A model generated the notes under the pieces. It worked only from the letters and a program-made list of their open reading frames with translations, made no database searches and was not told where the DNA came from. 25,856 bases of DNA, from positions 1 to 25,856 of the forward strand of contig JADHYX010000324.1 of NCBI GenBank assembly GCA_027604685.1. The letters run 5' to 3'. Made by a program: the position numbers and the translations under genes. Numbering within the stretch: the first letter of the stretch is position 1; each line of letters opens with the position of its first letter. This DNA comes from Lobulomyces angularis. Its lineage: Eukaryota > Chytridiomycota > Chytridiomycetes > Lobulomycetales > Lobulomycetaceae. Below, piece after piece: positions 14,506 to 23,467 of the stretch.

Positions 14506-17061
14506 ATGTTTACTGATGAGGATAATATATTTGATCATTCCTCCATTGATGAAAATAATGATCTATTAGATGAGTTAGTTACTAGCAAGGATAAGTCTAT
14601 CAGTGATATATATAACATATCATTAAAGACAGGTGATTGGAGATATGAGTCTAAATTACCATTATTTATAGATCATGCATTACCAATGAGAGCTATGTAT
14701 GTTGACTATTTTAATGAACCAAGAAGGACTATCAGATATGGAAAGGAGACTACCGAACCTGAATGTAGATTATCATATGACATACTTGGTTCATGCTTTA
14801 TTCCAAGATTATATAGGCCATTAGTATCATTACCTATAATAATAAATGATTCTATTCACGCAATGATATATTCTGATATTGATGGTATTGATGGAATAAG
14901 TGAAAGTATCAAATATTTATCTAATTCTGGTACATCGTGGTACTTCCCTAATGCTAAATTAATACAGATAGATAAAAATGATCTAGTAATGAATCTTATT
15001 ACTTCATGCTATAAATTCCAACCTTTACATATATTTTCAGATATAGCCATTCATGAGATAGCTCAGCATCCTACTGGAATGGGGATATGGAGAAGATTGT
15101 TCGATAATATTGAGGATTTTACCAGAAGACCAGGAATATTTGGTATAATTCATGATAATTCTATCATAGATATAAGACCATATGATCATGATAGTGACAT
15201 AATTAATGATTCCAGAAATATTGAGGCTAGACTAACACAGGATCATTGGTCAGGGTTTATTGATTGTACATATACACCTATGAGTCTTGAAGCTGGAAGA
15301 ATAAGAAGTCTGGTTCATGGATGTAAGTATAGAGTAATGACATCGACAACAATTAAGATGGCTAGATCAATATTAAGTCTTGTAAGGGATGGTATTAAAT
15401 TTAATGTTGCATCTAACAGAAATATCACGGCTGAAGATTGGATATTCTATTGTTGTGGCAAGGCATGTATAATCACTGCAGGATGTGTAATGAATATTAT
15501 TGAATTATGGAGAAGCTTCAGAAGTCATAACGCCCCAAGTATTCATGCATTCAATAATATCAGAATAATGGTAATGACAGTGAGTTCGGGTTGCATAATG
15601 AAACCAATTAATGCTAAATATGGTCTCAATGACTATAATGTATGGGATAATGCAATGTGGGTGGATTCGGTTGTATACAATACTCCGGGAATGTTAGAAT
15701 TTATGACTGGCTATAGAAGATTCGATAATAATAATCCATTTGATAATGTCAAGATGAGTATGCACCTTATTCCATTCTTCTTAGATGATGAACCACCAAG
15801 ACCTGCATTAGCAACATCTATGTCAATGCAAGCTATATGTAGACCAAGGGTGGAACTCACATCCACTATTGCTGCTAAACATGAATTCCTACCAATAGTC
15901 CGAACCCCTTTGATGCAAGCATTAATTGAAGCAATGCCTAATCGCCAATATATTTCTATTCCAGGAGTCCCACTACTTGTTGTATTTGCCAATATGAAAG
16001 CGAATTATGAAGATTCGGTAATTATTAACAAATCTGTCAATGATCTGGGATTATTTGCACATACTAGTCTAATTCATCATCCGGTTCCTGATAGAGTGCC
16101 AGTTCTCAAACCTGGTTATAAAATTACAGAGAAAGATAAGTGGTTCAGGCCTCACGCAAATGCCACAGTTGTCAAAGAGGGATTATCACGAAGTAAAGCA
16201 AGATATGTTACAGTAAGAATGGAATCAACTATTATTGATATTGGTGATAAACTTGGTACATGGCATGGACAGAAATTTACGGTATCATCAATTCTATCAG
16301 AAAGTGAGATGCCTACTTTCATATGTTGTAAAACTAATGAGAGAATTATACCTCATATAATAGTAGCTGCTACATCTGTACATAATAGAGGAACATTAGG
16401 ACAAATATATGAATCATGGATTGGAATGCAAACAGTAGGTAATATTAAATTTGATCCATCCAAGAATGACGAGTATGTTATTATTGATTCATTCGATGAA
16501 CAATTGCCATCAATGCAACAATATAGTTGTTATATAAATAATAATGATGATAATATAATGGAAAGCTTTACGAATGATGACTATAAATATGTAAAAGCTG
16601 ATTATGGCATAAGTCACTTTTGGTTGTTATCACATTTAGCAAGAGACAAACAACATTATATGAATGAGTATCCTATGTCAACAACACCAAAGAAGGGTAA
16701 GCTTAGAGGATCATCAGTAAGATTTGGTGAGATGGAGACATTATCAATGATGTCAGGTGGATTAATAAACTCCCTATCTTATCTCAGTGATACATCAGAT
16801 TTAGTTAATATTACAGTCTGTGTCAAATGCAGACGGCTATCATTATTATGTGATTGTCCAACATCTCATATTGATGAGACTAATATCTTAGTAAGAAATC
16901 CATTAGTAAGATTTGATATTTTCAGAAGTATCTATTCGGCTAACGGAGTTACAAAAATAGATGATGATTCTAATATAGTGAAGGACGAATCTAGTATCGA
17001 ACTTGAAGGTAAGCATAAATCAGATCCATTTATTGCTGAATCATTCAAATATTATACATAG
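14506..17061 (+). CDS. RNA polymerase second-largest subunit (RPB2/beta-like), reduced
   Basis: This is an 851-residue subunit of a DNA-directed RNA polymerase. Conserved landmarks run in the normal order: PLLVVFANMKANYEDSVII (N500-D503, the GYNxED region), GDKLGTWHGQK (K582, H587, K590; the active-centre lysines), and HIIVAATSVHNRGTLGQIYE (hybrid-binding region). GEMETLSMMSGG follows, and a C-terminal zinc site with C772, C775, C782 and C784 completes the series. The N-terminal half (lobe and protrusion) is very divergent and shortened, since poxvirus RPO132 is about 1160 residues. The last zinc half-site is C-x-C, not C-x2-C. The frame opens at an ATG at 14461 inside the polymerase gene, but ATG 14506, downstream of TATTTAAAACATT, is more likely. 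It ends three bases from a TTTTTAAAAA palindrome. Confidence 0.93.
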   Translation: MFTDEDNIFDHSSIDENNDLLDELVTSKDKSISDIYNISLKTGDWRYESKLPLFIDHALPMRAMYVDYFNEPRRTIRYGKETTEPECRLSYDILGSCFIPRLYRPLVSLPIIINDSIHAMIYSDIDGIDGISESIKYLSNSGTSWYFPNAKLIQIDKNDLVMNLITSCYKFQPLHIFSDIAIHEIAQHPTGMGIWRRLFDNIEDFTRRPGIFGIIHDNSIIDIRPYDHDSDIINDSRNIEARLTQDHWSGFIDCTYTPMSLEAGRIRSLVHGCKYRVMTSTTIKMARSILSLVRDGIKFNVASNRNITAEDWIFYCCGKACIITAGCVMNIIELWRSFRSHNAPSIHAFNNIRIMVMTVSSGCIMKPINAKYGLNDYNVWDNAMWVDSVVYNTPGMLEFMTGYRRFDNNNPFDNVKMSMHLIPFFLDDEPPRPALATSMSMQAICRPRVELTSTIAAKHEFLPIVRTPLMQALIEAMPNRQYISIPGVPLLVVFANMKANYEDSVIINKSVNDLGLFAHTSLIHHPVPDRVPVLKPGYKITEKDKWFRPHANATVVKEGLSRSKARYVTVRMESTIIDIGDKLGTWHGQKFTVSSILSESEMPTFICCKTNERIIPHIIVAATSVHNRGTLGQIYESWIGMQTVGNIKFDPSKNDEYVIIDSFDEQLPSMQQYSCYINNNDDNIMESFTNDDYKYVKADYGISHFWLLSHLARDKQHYMNEYPMSTTPKKGKLRGSSVRFGEMETLSMMSGGLINSLSYLSDTSDLVNITVCVKCRRLSLLCDCPTSHIDETNILVRNPLVRFDIFRSIYSANGVTKIDDDSNIVKDESSIELEGKHKSDPFIAESFKYYT

Positions 17062-17062
17062 G

Positions 17063-17072
17063 TTTTTAAAAA
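17063..17072. terminator. TTTTTAAAAA palindrome between convergent genes
   Basis: This perfect ten-base palindrome occupies most of the 15-base gap between the ends of the RPB2-like gene and the opposing 478-residue gene. It probably marks transcript ends on both strands, by position and by likeness to the other convergent junctions. Confidence 0.4.
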
Positions 17073-17076
17073 TATG

Positions 17077-18513
17077 CTATAGGTCGAAGATTACAATCTC
17101 CTTATCTTTTAACTCGGCTAACCCTGCCATAAGAGCAGTCTTCTTCATTGTTATATTACCAGCTGCTGATGCTTTCCTAGCTTTATCTTCTTTATATAAC
17201 TCAATAGATTTCGATCTAGCATTGATAGGCATGACATTCGATAATCTTAATGGTACATAATACTTGATACAATCAAGTGGTAAGGTTTGATATGCACTTT
17301 CATCAGTTGTGGCATTTCTAATAATTATATTATTGAAGTCTATCAATATAGTTCCATTATCTGATACAAGATTATCTGAGATTCCTAGTATTATTTCACT
17401 AGCTGGAGGAGGTAATACTTCAGGCATCATCTTCAATAATCTAAATATCTCAGTAAGAGTTCTAAAGATATCAGTATGTAATCTTGTATTACGAAGACTC
17501 AATAATGTATGACCATCAATTCTAAGTATATCATTCTTATTCTTTCTCCTCAGAATACTTAAGAGCTCTTTATCCTTGAGAACTCTCGGTATTACAATGA
17601 TGGGATTAGTACTCTTGCATACCATAGAAATTGTTCTTGTGAATCTATTATAACATTCTGAAAAACCCCTTGTGTAGCTTCCATTCCTAGCAATCTCAAT
17701 TCTTTCCTGTATGTATGTAATAACACCAAGTATAATTGCTGAGAACACTTGTGCATTCTCGTTGTATCTCACATTTATACCATGGGTATTAGTCTCATGT
17801 TGTGATTGTTGGTGTTGTACATGATCACCAAATTTTGACTGCATATTCACACTTTTATCAATTGTCTGAGCAGCTTGAGATGAATTAGGATATTCTATTA
17901 TATTATTAGATGTGGCATTACTATCTAACATACTATATAGTTTAAGACTACTATCTATAGAAGATTCATTGATTAGAATACTCTCCATATTATCTATAAT
18001 ACTCTCAGAATATGAGTTATTTATGGTATTATTATTGGTTGGCGATGATACATGCGATGAATGTTGTTTCATCTTTATATCAGAATTATTACTATGCATA
18101 ACTGATGTATTCTCAAGTGTGATAGAAGGTAAGAATCTATCATTAAATACCTTAGTCTTAATACTAGATATATCATTCTCAATATTATCTAATCGATGTA
18201 TAATATCATTTTGTCTTATCATCATTATCCTAATCAATCTTGATATCTCTCTTAATTCAGACATAGCTTTACTTGGTACTGATGCCTGACTTCCAGATGC
18301 ATCAATATTAGCCGTATCATGACCTACTGGTACAGTATTATTATCATTACCTTCATTATTGGAACTATGCTGATTTATAGAGGAATCATGATACACAGAT
18401 GCAGGTGTGATATCTGTAATTATCTTTGGTATCACTCTCTTTCTTCTGGGTGTTGATTGCTGGGAATTAGGGATAGAATTACCTGAATATGGAGATTTTA
18501 GATCTGAACTCAT
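17077..18513 (-). CDS. Unassigned 478-residue protein with disordered N-terminus, coiled coil and basic-IP motif
   Basis: I do not recognise this protein. Residues 1-85 are Ser/Asn/Gln-rich and disordered, with TPRRKRVIPKI at 21-31. The same basic-IP motif occurs in the UDG fusion and in the 3997-4458 protein. A heptad-like coiled coil follows (about 83-122, many I/L at regular spacing), then a second Asn/Ser-rich linker to about 255. The C-terminal 220 residues look folded, with several hydrophobic helices and strands and a basic stretch near RKASAAG. The layout of a disordered head, oligomerising coil and folded tail resembles scaffold or polymerase-cofactor proteins, but no function can be claimed. 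It ends 15 bases from RPB2 on the opposite strand, and is preceded by TATTTAAAATAATACT. The next gene upstream ends only 21 bases away. Confidence 0.75.
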   Translation of the reverse strand: MSSDLKSPYSGNSIPNSQQSTPRRKRVIPKIITDITPASVYHDSSINQHSSNNEGNDNNTVPVGHDTANIDASGSQASVPSKAMSELREISRLIRIMMIRQNDIIHRLDNIENDISSIKTKVFNDRFLPSITLENTSVMHSNNSDIKMKQHSSHVSSPTNNNTINNSYSESIIDNMESILINESSIDSSLKLYSMLDSNATSNNIIEYPNSSQAAQTIDKSVNMQSKFGDHVQHQQSQHETNTHGINVRYNENAQVFSAIILGVITYIQERIEIARNGSYTRGFSECYNRFTRTISMVCKSTNPIIVIPRVLKDKELLSILRRKNKNDILRIDGHTLLSLRNTRLHTDIFRTLTEIFRLLKMMPEVLPPPASEIILGISDNLVSDNGTILIDFNNIIIRNATTDESAYQTLPLDCIKYYVPLRLSNVMPINARSKSIELYKEDKARKASAAGNITMKKTALMAGLAELKDKEIVIFDL

Positions 18514-18534
18514 AGTATTATTTTAAATATTTTG

Positions 18535-19185
18535 CTATGCGGATTCATATAGGGAGCTTGTAATGGTTTGACATATGACATCAACATAGCTATCGGCATA
18601 TCGAGATTTGGATATTATTACCGGATATTTTGATGCATTACCATGTATATTATTAGCTTGTCTGATATCATTAATCAGCTGAGGTGCTATTGAACTCATC
18701 GTAGATTCATTAGTGGATGAATTATTAATATTGATATTGCGACTTGATGAATAACCGACTATACTTCTACCATTTATTAGTCTTCTAACCACATCCTTAT
18801 CTAATGATGTTTCTGATATTCTTTCTATGAGTCTCCATAGGCACTGAAAGGTTGATTCTGTGGCATTATGCCATGGAAAACTAGTGGCATTTACAGTATA
18901 TGAATGAGAGTAGAGCATAGTAATAATAATATCAATAGCGTCCAATCCCTCGGGTGGTACTGGAAAAGCAGTCCAACCTCTACTCACCTCTTCAATCAAT
19001 TGTCCTCTCAAATATGCATTATCATCAGATGATAAATATCTGACTGATATAAGTATAGTATTATTTGCAATGGAATCATTGATTATTTTGTGATATGATG
19101 AATCATAATCTTTATGACATGCTGTATCATCAAATAATTCAACTGATGCAAGCTTCCTAAGCTTATTAACAAGAGATAGATTCAT
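18535..19185 (-). CDS. Unassigned 216-residue soluble protein
   Basis: No family is recognised. The first 140 residues appear folded (helices around LVNKLRKLASVELF and AIDIIITMLYSHSY, plus a tryptophan-containing segment LWRLIERI). An Asn/Ser-rich linker near 150-165 and a final helical part follow. There is no signal peptide, membrane segment or cysteine cluster. It is one of three tightly packed minus-strand genes (17077, 18535, 19212) with gaps of 21 and 26 bases, between the two RNA polymerase subunit genes, so a transcription-related role is conceivable. Its own promoter element, TTAAAAAATTATAATCTTACAG, sits inside the 26-base gap, showing that it is individually transcribed. Confidence 0.75.
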   Translation of the reverse strand: MNLSLVNKLRKLASVELFDDTACHKDYDSSYHKIINDSIANNTILISVRYLSSDDNAYLRGQLIEEVSRGWTAFPVPPEGLDAIDIIITMLYSHSYTVNATSFPWHNATESTFQCLWRLIERISETSLDKDVVRRLINGRSIVGYSSSRNININNSSTNESTMSSIAPQLINDIRQANNIHGNASKYPVIISKSRYADSYVDVICQTITSSLYESA

Positions 19186-19187
19186 TG

Positions 19188-19209
19188 CTGTAAGATTATA
19201 ATTTTTTAA
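19188..19209 (-). promoter_or_regulatory. Promoter element copy A (TTAAAAAATTATAATCTTACAG)
   Basis: This 22-base minus-strand element ends two bases before the ATG at 19185. Copy B at 20172-20193 (plus strand) differs at only a few positions, and both end in TCTTACAG directly before the start. The two genes are otherwise unrelated and on opposite strands, so this is a shared regulatory sequence. Confidence 0.6.
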
Positions 19210-19211
19210 TA

Positions 19212-20156
19212 TTATTGCCTTAAAGCCAGATATATATCAGTTTCTGATTTAGGTGCATCATAGCAAAATAACTTTAATAGATTACAATCTCTGCAACGAC
19301 CATTCAATAATCTCATAGTTCTTACGCGTATATCATACCAATTGAAATGACCCTGGGATAATATAGTATTTATGCGATGATTAGAAATGCATTTAGATAT
19401 AATTAGGCAGATTATTTCAGTATATCTACCTGAGCATATACCTAGCATTATATCAAAGTTATTATTGAAACTTTCATAAAGTGTATTTAATTTAGCCATA
19501 TTTCTAAGCAGGGGAATTGCAATGATAAAACTATCTAGCTTGTACAATTTAGATATAGCATCATACTCGCATGTCTTGTATACATCCTCATTAACTAATT
19601 GATCATAGCTTCGTCCAACAATCACTAGATTAATCGAATTAGATACCACTTTATTATCTATCAACTTGAAGTAATCATTTAAATTATCAACTGATTCATG
19701 TATAATACTCAATTCCTCATCATGTAATGGGATAAGTTTCTTCTCCCTATGGCTAATCATAATCACATTCAACCTTCCAGTATATGTACTGCATTGCCAA
19801 AGATATCTGATTGATACAATTATATCATTTACATGAATGAAATTCCACATATCTATCAGATAAATATTGAAATCAGATGAGTCATGTGTTATTGAGCCAA
19901 AAGCTCTTAGTATAGAGCGCCAATATATATAATAAAGGCATATGTCCCTATTATTATCCAGTATATATCTTTCATTAGTGTTGCTGCATGAAGCAACTAT
20001 TTCACTGGCATATGTACATCTTGTCAAAGTATATTCTAATGAACTTGTATTAATACAATATCTTGATCCACCATGGGTACAGTGACCTATGACATATGAA
20101 TATAATCTACTTCTAATTCTTCTATTATTTATACTATCACCTTTATCCATAAGCAT
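19212..20156 (-). CDS. Unassigned 314-residue protein, possible NYN/PIN-like domain
   Basis: This protein has no certain family. The middle begins with a strand ending in an acidic D-x-x-N (IYLIDMWNF) and continues with alternating strands and helices (LNVIMISHR, NLVIVGRSYDQL, DSFIIAI). It also contains acidic CEYDAI. This is reminiscent of NYN/PIN-type nucleases, but the spacing of the acidic residues is not convincing. A Rossmann-like cofactor of the capping enzyme (the poxvirus D12 role, about 290 residues) is another possibility. The N-terminus is basic and cysteine-containing, and the C-terminal CRDCNLLKLFC could bind zinc. A second in-frame ATG two codons in (20150) may be the real start. 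It is divergent from the gene at 20197, with 40 bases between. Confidence 0.7.
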   Translation of the reverse strand: MLMDKGDSINNRRIRSRLYSYVIGHCTHGGSRYCINTSSLEYTLTRCTYASEIVASCSNTNERYILDNNRDICLYYIYWRSILRAFGSITHDSSDFNIYLIDMWNFIHVNDIIVSIRYLWQCSTYTGRLNVIMISHREKKLIPLHDEELSIIHESVDNLNDYFKLIDNKVVSNSINLVIVGRSYDQLVNEDVYKTCEYDAISKLYKLDSFIIAIPLLRNMAKLNTLYESFNNNFDIMLGICSGRYTEIICLIISKCISNHRINTILSQGHFNWYDIRVRTMRLLNGRCRDCNLLKLFCYDAPKSETDIYLALRQ

Positions 20157-20171
20157 ATAATATGTACAAAA

Positions 20172-20193
20172 TTAAAAATTTATATTCTTACAG
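20172..20193 (+). promoter_or_regulatory. Promoter element copy B (TTAAAAATTTATATTCTTACAG)
   Basis: The element ends three bases before the ATG at 20197. It is the plus-strand counterpart of copy A at 19188-19209. The 40-base divergent space also serves the minus gene starting at 20156, for which the complementary TAAATTTTTAATTTTG may act. Confidence 0.6.
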
Positions 20194-20196
20194 AAT

Positions 20197-21243
20197 ATGG
20201 ATTCATGGTCTCTACCTGTTGAGATATTAATAAGCGATAAACTATCATTAAATGAGAATCTCAAGTCTATACCAAAGCATAAAGATATTCTTCCGGGAGA
20301 TGGATTAAATGCTAAATGGGGTCGTGGAAAGCAAGAAGAATCAAGGATTAACTGTAAGATGTGCTTATCTATATTTTCTAACCAATTGGGGAATAATAAT
20401 GTAAGTAGGAATCCATCATTAGAAGGATTATATACTAATTTCAGAATTACAAGTTGGGGAACTATATATCCATTTAATACCTGGGAGGATAAGATCTATA
20501 GAGATGTAGCCAGAGGAATGGTTATTGAACAATTGAAATATCATAGCGCTAATCGACCAATAATAATAGTTGGAACATGGAAGTTATGTAAATCAGCAAC
20601 TGTAACAGTATTCTTTCTCATGCCAGCTATAGCAACATCGAGTTGGAGTATACCCTCTATAACAGATGATATAATTGAGCATGTTAGAAGCTATCTAAAT
20701 GTTGAATCCCCATCATCAAATATGAAAGATAATATATGTATAACAAAATCATATGGTCCTACCAAGATAGCAGGGCGATTAGCATGCTCCGCAGCTACTA
20801 TATTAGAATCAAACCCAATATTTCATACCTATGCCACTGAATTACATACACCTGTCTCAATTCACCTTGGATGTAGCAAACTTATGTATTTCATCCATCA
20901 TAATAGTAATACATATACATGTACCACATCTCTTGCTACACTCGAGAAATTAAATTTATATGGAGGTCAAACAATTAATATGCTATTTGATGAATATATG
21001 TCTCTATCAATATATTCTAATTCAGCGAGGCATAATATAATAAACAATATAAGATCTATACCTAGCAAATCATCTAATAGTTGTATAAGATTAATAGTAG
21101 ATGGTGGCCTTAGATTTCTCGGTAAGCCACATGCTATCGCTCAATCATTCCGAGATCTGCATAATCTTATATACATATCAATGTCAAATAATGAAAGAGC
21201 ATCATCTATAATTGCATCATTACGAGTACTATCTAGTACATAA
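20197..21243 (+). CDS. Unassigned 348-residue protein, possible transcription component
   Basis: No family is recognised. The N-terminal region has a C-x2-C pair (NCKMCLSIF, near residue 53) within a Gly-rich basic context. The middle has alternating hydrophobic strands and Trp-containing loops (RITSWGTIYPF, IIIVGTWKLCKSATVTVFFLM). The latter loosely recalls TBP-like or RNA polymerase accessory domains, but not enough to assign. There is no signal peptide. It is the only plus-strand gene between RPB2 and the right arm, and it converges on RPB1 with a 2-base gap. The company of the RNA polymerase genes suggests an early/late transcription factor or small polymerase subunit. This is context inference only. 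Confidence 0.7.
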   Translation: MDSWSLPVEILISDKLSLNENLKSIPKHKDILPGDGLNAKWGRGKQEESRINCKMCLSIFSNQLGNNNVSRNPSLEGLYTNFRITSWGTIYPFNTWEDKIYRDVARGMVIEQLKYHSANRPIIIVGTWKLCKSATVTVFFLMPAIATSSWSIPSITDDIIEHVRSYLNVESPSSNMKDNICITKSYGPTKIAGRLACSAATILESNPIFHTYATELHTPVSIHLGCSKLMYFIHHNSNTYTCTTSLATLEKLNLYGGQTINMLFDEYMSLSIYSNSARHNIINNIRSIPSKSSNSCIRLIVDGGLRFLGKPHAIAQSFRDLHNLIYISMSNNERASSIIASLRVLSST

Positions 21244-21252
21244 TTTTAAAAA
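21244..21252. terminator. TTTTAAAAA element between convergent genes
   Basis: The stop codons of the plus gene (21241-21243) and the minus RPB1 gene (21246-21248) are embedded in or touch TTTTAAAAA. This is the third convergent junction in the window with such a palindrome. Confidence 0.35.
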
Positions 21253-23069
21253 TTAGCCTCAGATTTCATGGTCTGATAGATATAATTACCTGTTATTATA
21301 GACATGACTGCAGACATAACATTGCATGAATCCATTGTTGTATCATACAATCTTTTACCTTTTCTTAAATCTAATTCATATATATCATCACATACTGCAG
21401 TTAATAATGATGGTGATTTGGTCTTGGCCAGAAACTTTATCTGCGATGAATCTGTCATTTTATCAGAATGATTATTGAAGGTAGAAGCCCATATACAGTG
21501 AGCAAACTCAACAACTTGTCTCCTTGTAGCTTTAATATTATTCAATTTACAGCCAAGATCAATCGCTATAATACATCTTCTGAATCTCTCTTTAACATCA
21601 TTCTCACGTGATAGCTGTGACCTAGATAATGAATATAATAGTTTTTCATCTACCCTATAATATGATTCCTCAGGTACTAATTTTCTACTCTTATCTGGAT
21701 ATTCTACTATACTGAATCCATTCTGATGAGTTAATATTGATAGAATTAAATCTCGCTTGGGTGCAGAGATAGCATGCTTGGCCTTATCAAGTAATGCCTG
21801 TTGAATCTTTCCCGAGATCTCAGATGATAGTTTTGTACCTGGATAACCGGCTTCTTCATCCTTAATGTTATTACATATCATTGTATCTATATTGTTGGAT
21901 TGATCATTAAGCCATAAGGTATTTAATATATTCTTATTGCTTGTAGTCTGTAATAATAGATGCTTTAATTGTCGCCCAACTGTGAATCCCTCTGATACTC
22001 TTATATGACTCTCAGTAAGTTCATGAATCGCTGTATTTGAATTTCTGACAAATGACTTCATTCTCTTGGCTCTATTATTACATCCAAATTCCACTATATT
22101 CCATAGCTCAGCCTTAGCACGACATAGTTTGTGTAATTTCTTGGATGGTGATTTATAACCAACATCAGTAAGACTCATAGTACTTGGAAGCATAAAATCT
22201 ATAACTAGCTTCATATCAATCTGCCTATTATGCCAAAAGTCTTCCAGGCATTCCTTAAATGTATTAGATGAAAATTTATCTAGTATATTTCTCTCCATAC
22301 TTAATTGTGCCTCACGCCTTGCTGATGATCCATCAATAATACAAATATGTACCTCATCACCATCATAATCAAGGTTTAATAGTGAACAAAACTCTGGATG
22401 TATACCTATAGACTTATGCTTCCAAGGAAGTAATTTAACACATTGAGTAGAATTATGTGACATTACAGGTGATCTTGACAGAATAGCATAATCACCCTTA
22501 CATGCATTTCTAATGGAGTAATATGGAGAGATTAGATCCTGGCTTTCCTTTCTTGTTATCACTTTGATTCTTGACATCCATCTCTCAGGAATCATTACAG
22601 TACGATAATCTTCACTCCAATGGCATGATGCAACACCTCTCATTGAAGTTGCAGGTGTAAATCCCATACATTTATACTTCAGTATACCTCTCTTACCAGC
22701 TATACAATTACGGAGAGAAATAGCATATTGGCGAGGATGTATAGAATGATTCATCAATCCTTTATTCAGCCTATCAGTTTCTGACATTTCTGTTGGATCA
22801 TCGGCTCTAGCACAAAATGGAGGTAAACCAATATTCTTACCATCACTGCTTTGTAAATGTCCCAGGCACTCATCATGATATGGACAAAATATAGAACTTG
22901 ATGAATTCATATTTTTTGCTTGCCATGGTATATATTTGAGATTATTTACATTGAGTTTGGCAAGATGAATAGATACAACTTTAGGTGCAGCATCAACTCT
23001 AGATCCAGGCTTAACAGCTTTATGCATTATGAAGGGCGGTGCATCAGATTCCTTATCTATAAGATACAT
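21246..23069 (-). CDS. RNA polymerase largest subunit (RPB1/beta-prime-like), extremely reduced
   Basis: This 607-residue catalytic subunit is about half the size of the poxvirus counterpart (about 1290). The order of landmarks is preserved. First is an N-terminal zinc fold C62-x2-H65-x2-C68-x-G-H71, then GKRGILKYKCMG with SMRGVAS (RNA exit and active-site entrance). SRSPVMSHNS follows, then the magnesium-binding NLDYDGDE with D234, D236 and D238. After that come a bridge-helix-like AKAELWNIVEFGC and a trigger-loop-like SHIRVSEGFTVGRQL. A short C-terminal closing helix region ends in ITGNY. Only about 30 residues separate the bridge and trigger elements, so the funnel, jaw and most of the clamp have been lost. 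The catalytic motif is N-L-D-Y-D-G-D, where most enzymes have N-A-D-F-D-G-D. It converges with the 348-residue gene. Confidence 0.92.
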   Translation of the reverse strand: MYLIDKESDAPPFIMHKAVKPGSRVDAAPKVVSIHLAKLNVNNLKYIPWQAKNMNSSSSIFCPYHDECLGHLQSSDGKNIGLPPFCARADDPTEMSETDRLNKGLMNHSIHPRQYAISLRNCIAGKRGILKYKCMGFTPATSMRGVASCHWSEDYRTVMIPERWMSRIKVITRKESQDLISPYYSIRNACKGDYAILSRSPVMSHNSTQCVKLLPWKHKSIGIHPEFCSLLNLDYDGDEVHICIIDGSSARREAQLSMERNILDKFSSNTFKECLEDFWHNRQIDMKLVIDFMLPSTMSLTDVGYKSPSKKLHKLCRAKAELWNIVEFGCNNRAKRMKSFVRNSNTAIHELTESHIRVSEGFTVGRQLKHLLLQTTSNKNILNTLWLNDQSNNIDTMICNNIKDEEAGYPGTKLSSEISGKIQQALLDKAKHAISAPKRDLILSILTHQNGFSIVEYPDKSRKLVPEESYYRVDEKLLYSLSRSQLSRENDVKERFRRCIIAIDLGCKLNNIKATRRQVVEFAHCIWASTFNNHSDKMTDSSQIKFLAKTKSPSLLTAVCDDIYELDLRKGKRLYDTTMDSCNVMSAVMSIITGNYIYQTMKSEANF

Positions 23070-23142
23070 TATGTCGAAATATAATAATTTAATTTACATG
23101 GTATTATAAGTACTTAGCATATTCGAAATAACTATAGATAAG

Positions 23143-23170
23143 TTAAAAATTAAAGTATATACAAGATAAT
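23143..23170 (+). promoter_or_regulatory. Promoter of the first right-arm membrane gene
   Basis: TTAAAAATTAAAGTATAT followed by ACAAGATAAT runs straight into the ATG at 23171. The ACAAGATAAT part is repeated at 21-30 and 23539-23548. Confidence 0.5.
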
Positions 23171-23467
23171 ATGATAGTAGAAGAGGTTAGAAGAGATATT
23201 GATAATGATAATATAGAACATTTAAATAGAGTTCCATTTCTAACACCTGCCGGATCCACTTCACTCATCGCAACTATCATATGGTTTTCTGGTATAATAT
23301 GCTCGGGTGTCATATTCATTATACTTACTATTATAGAGAATGAATCAAGATATTATATAGCGGGTTTCATATTAGTATTACAAATATTAGGATTTCTAAT
23401 AATGTGCTGTGGACATATAGTATCTATCATAAAAATCTTAATGATACGGAATGGTAAAATTAAATAA
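23171..23467 (+). CDS. Two-helix membrane protein, terminal family
   Basis: This 98-residue protein has an acidic/Asn-rich N-terminus (about 1-30) and hydrophobic segments at about 33-56 and 64-88. The family signature ESRYYIAGFILVLQI begins the second helix, and the tail is basic. The RYYI(A/S)...(L/I)Q pattern is shared with the three neighbours downstream at 23843, 24253 and 25170. It is the first gene of the right arm and transcribed outward. Function unknown. Possible roles for small paired-helix proteins at the ends of viral genomes include host interaction, membrane remodelling or self-protection, none of which the sequence decides. Confidence 0.75.
   Translation: MIVEEVRRDIDNDNIEHLNRVPFLTPAGSTSLIATIIWFSGIICSGVIFIILTIIENESRYYIAGFILVLQILGFLIMCCGHIVSIIKILMIRNGKIK

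Noticed and set aside
17912..18289. Plus-strand frame of 125 codons, very hydrophobic
   Set aside because: It is antisense to the Asn/Ser-rich linker of the 478-residue protein. The leucine/isoleucine/serine content is what reading that region backwards gives.
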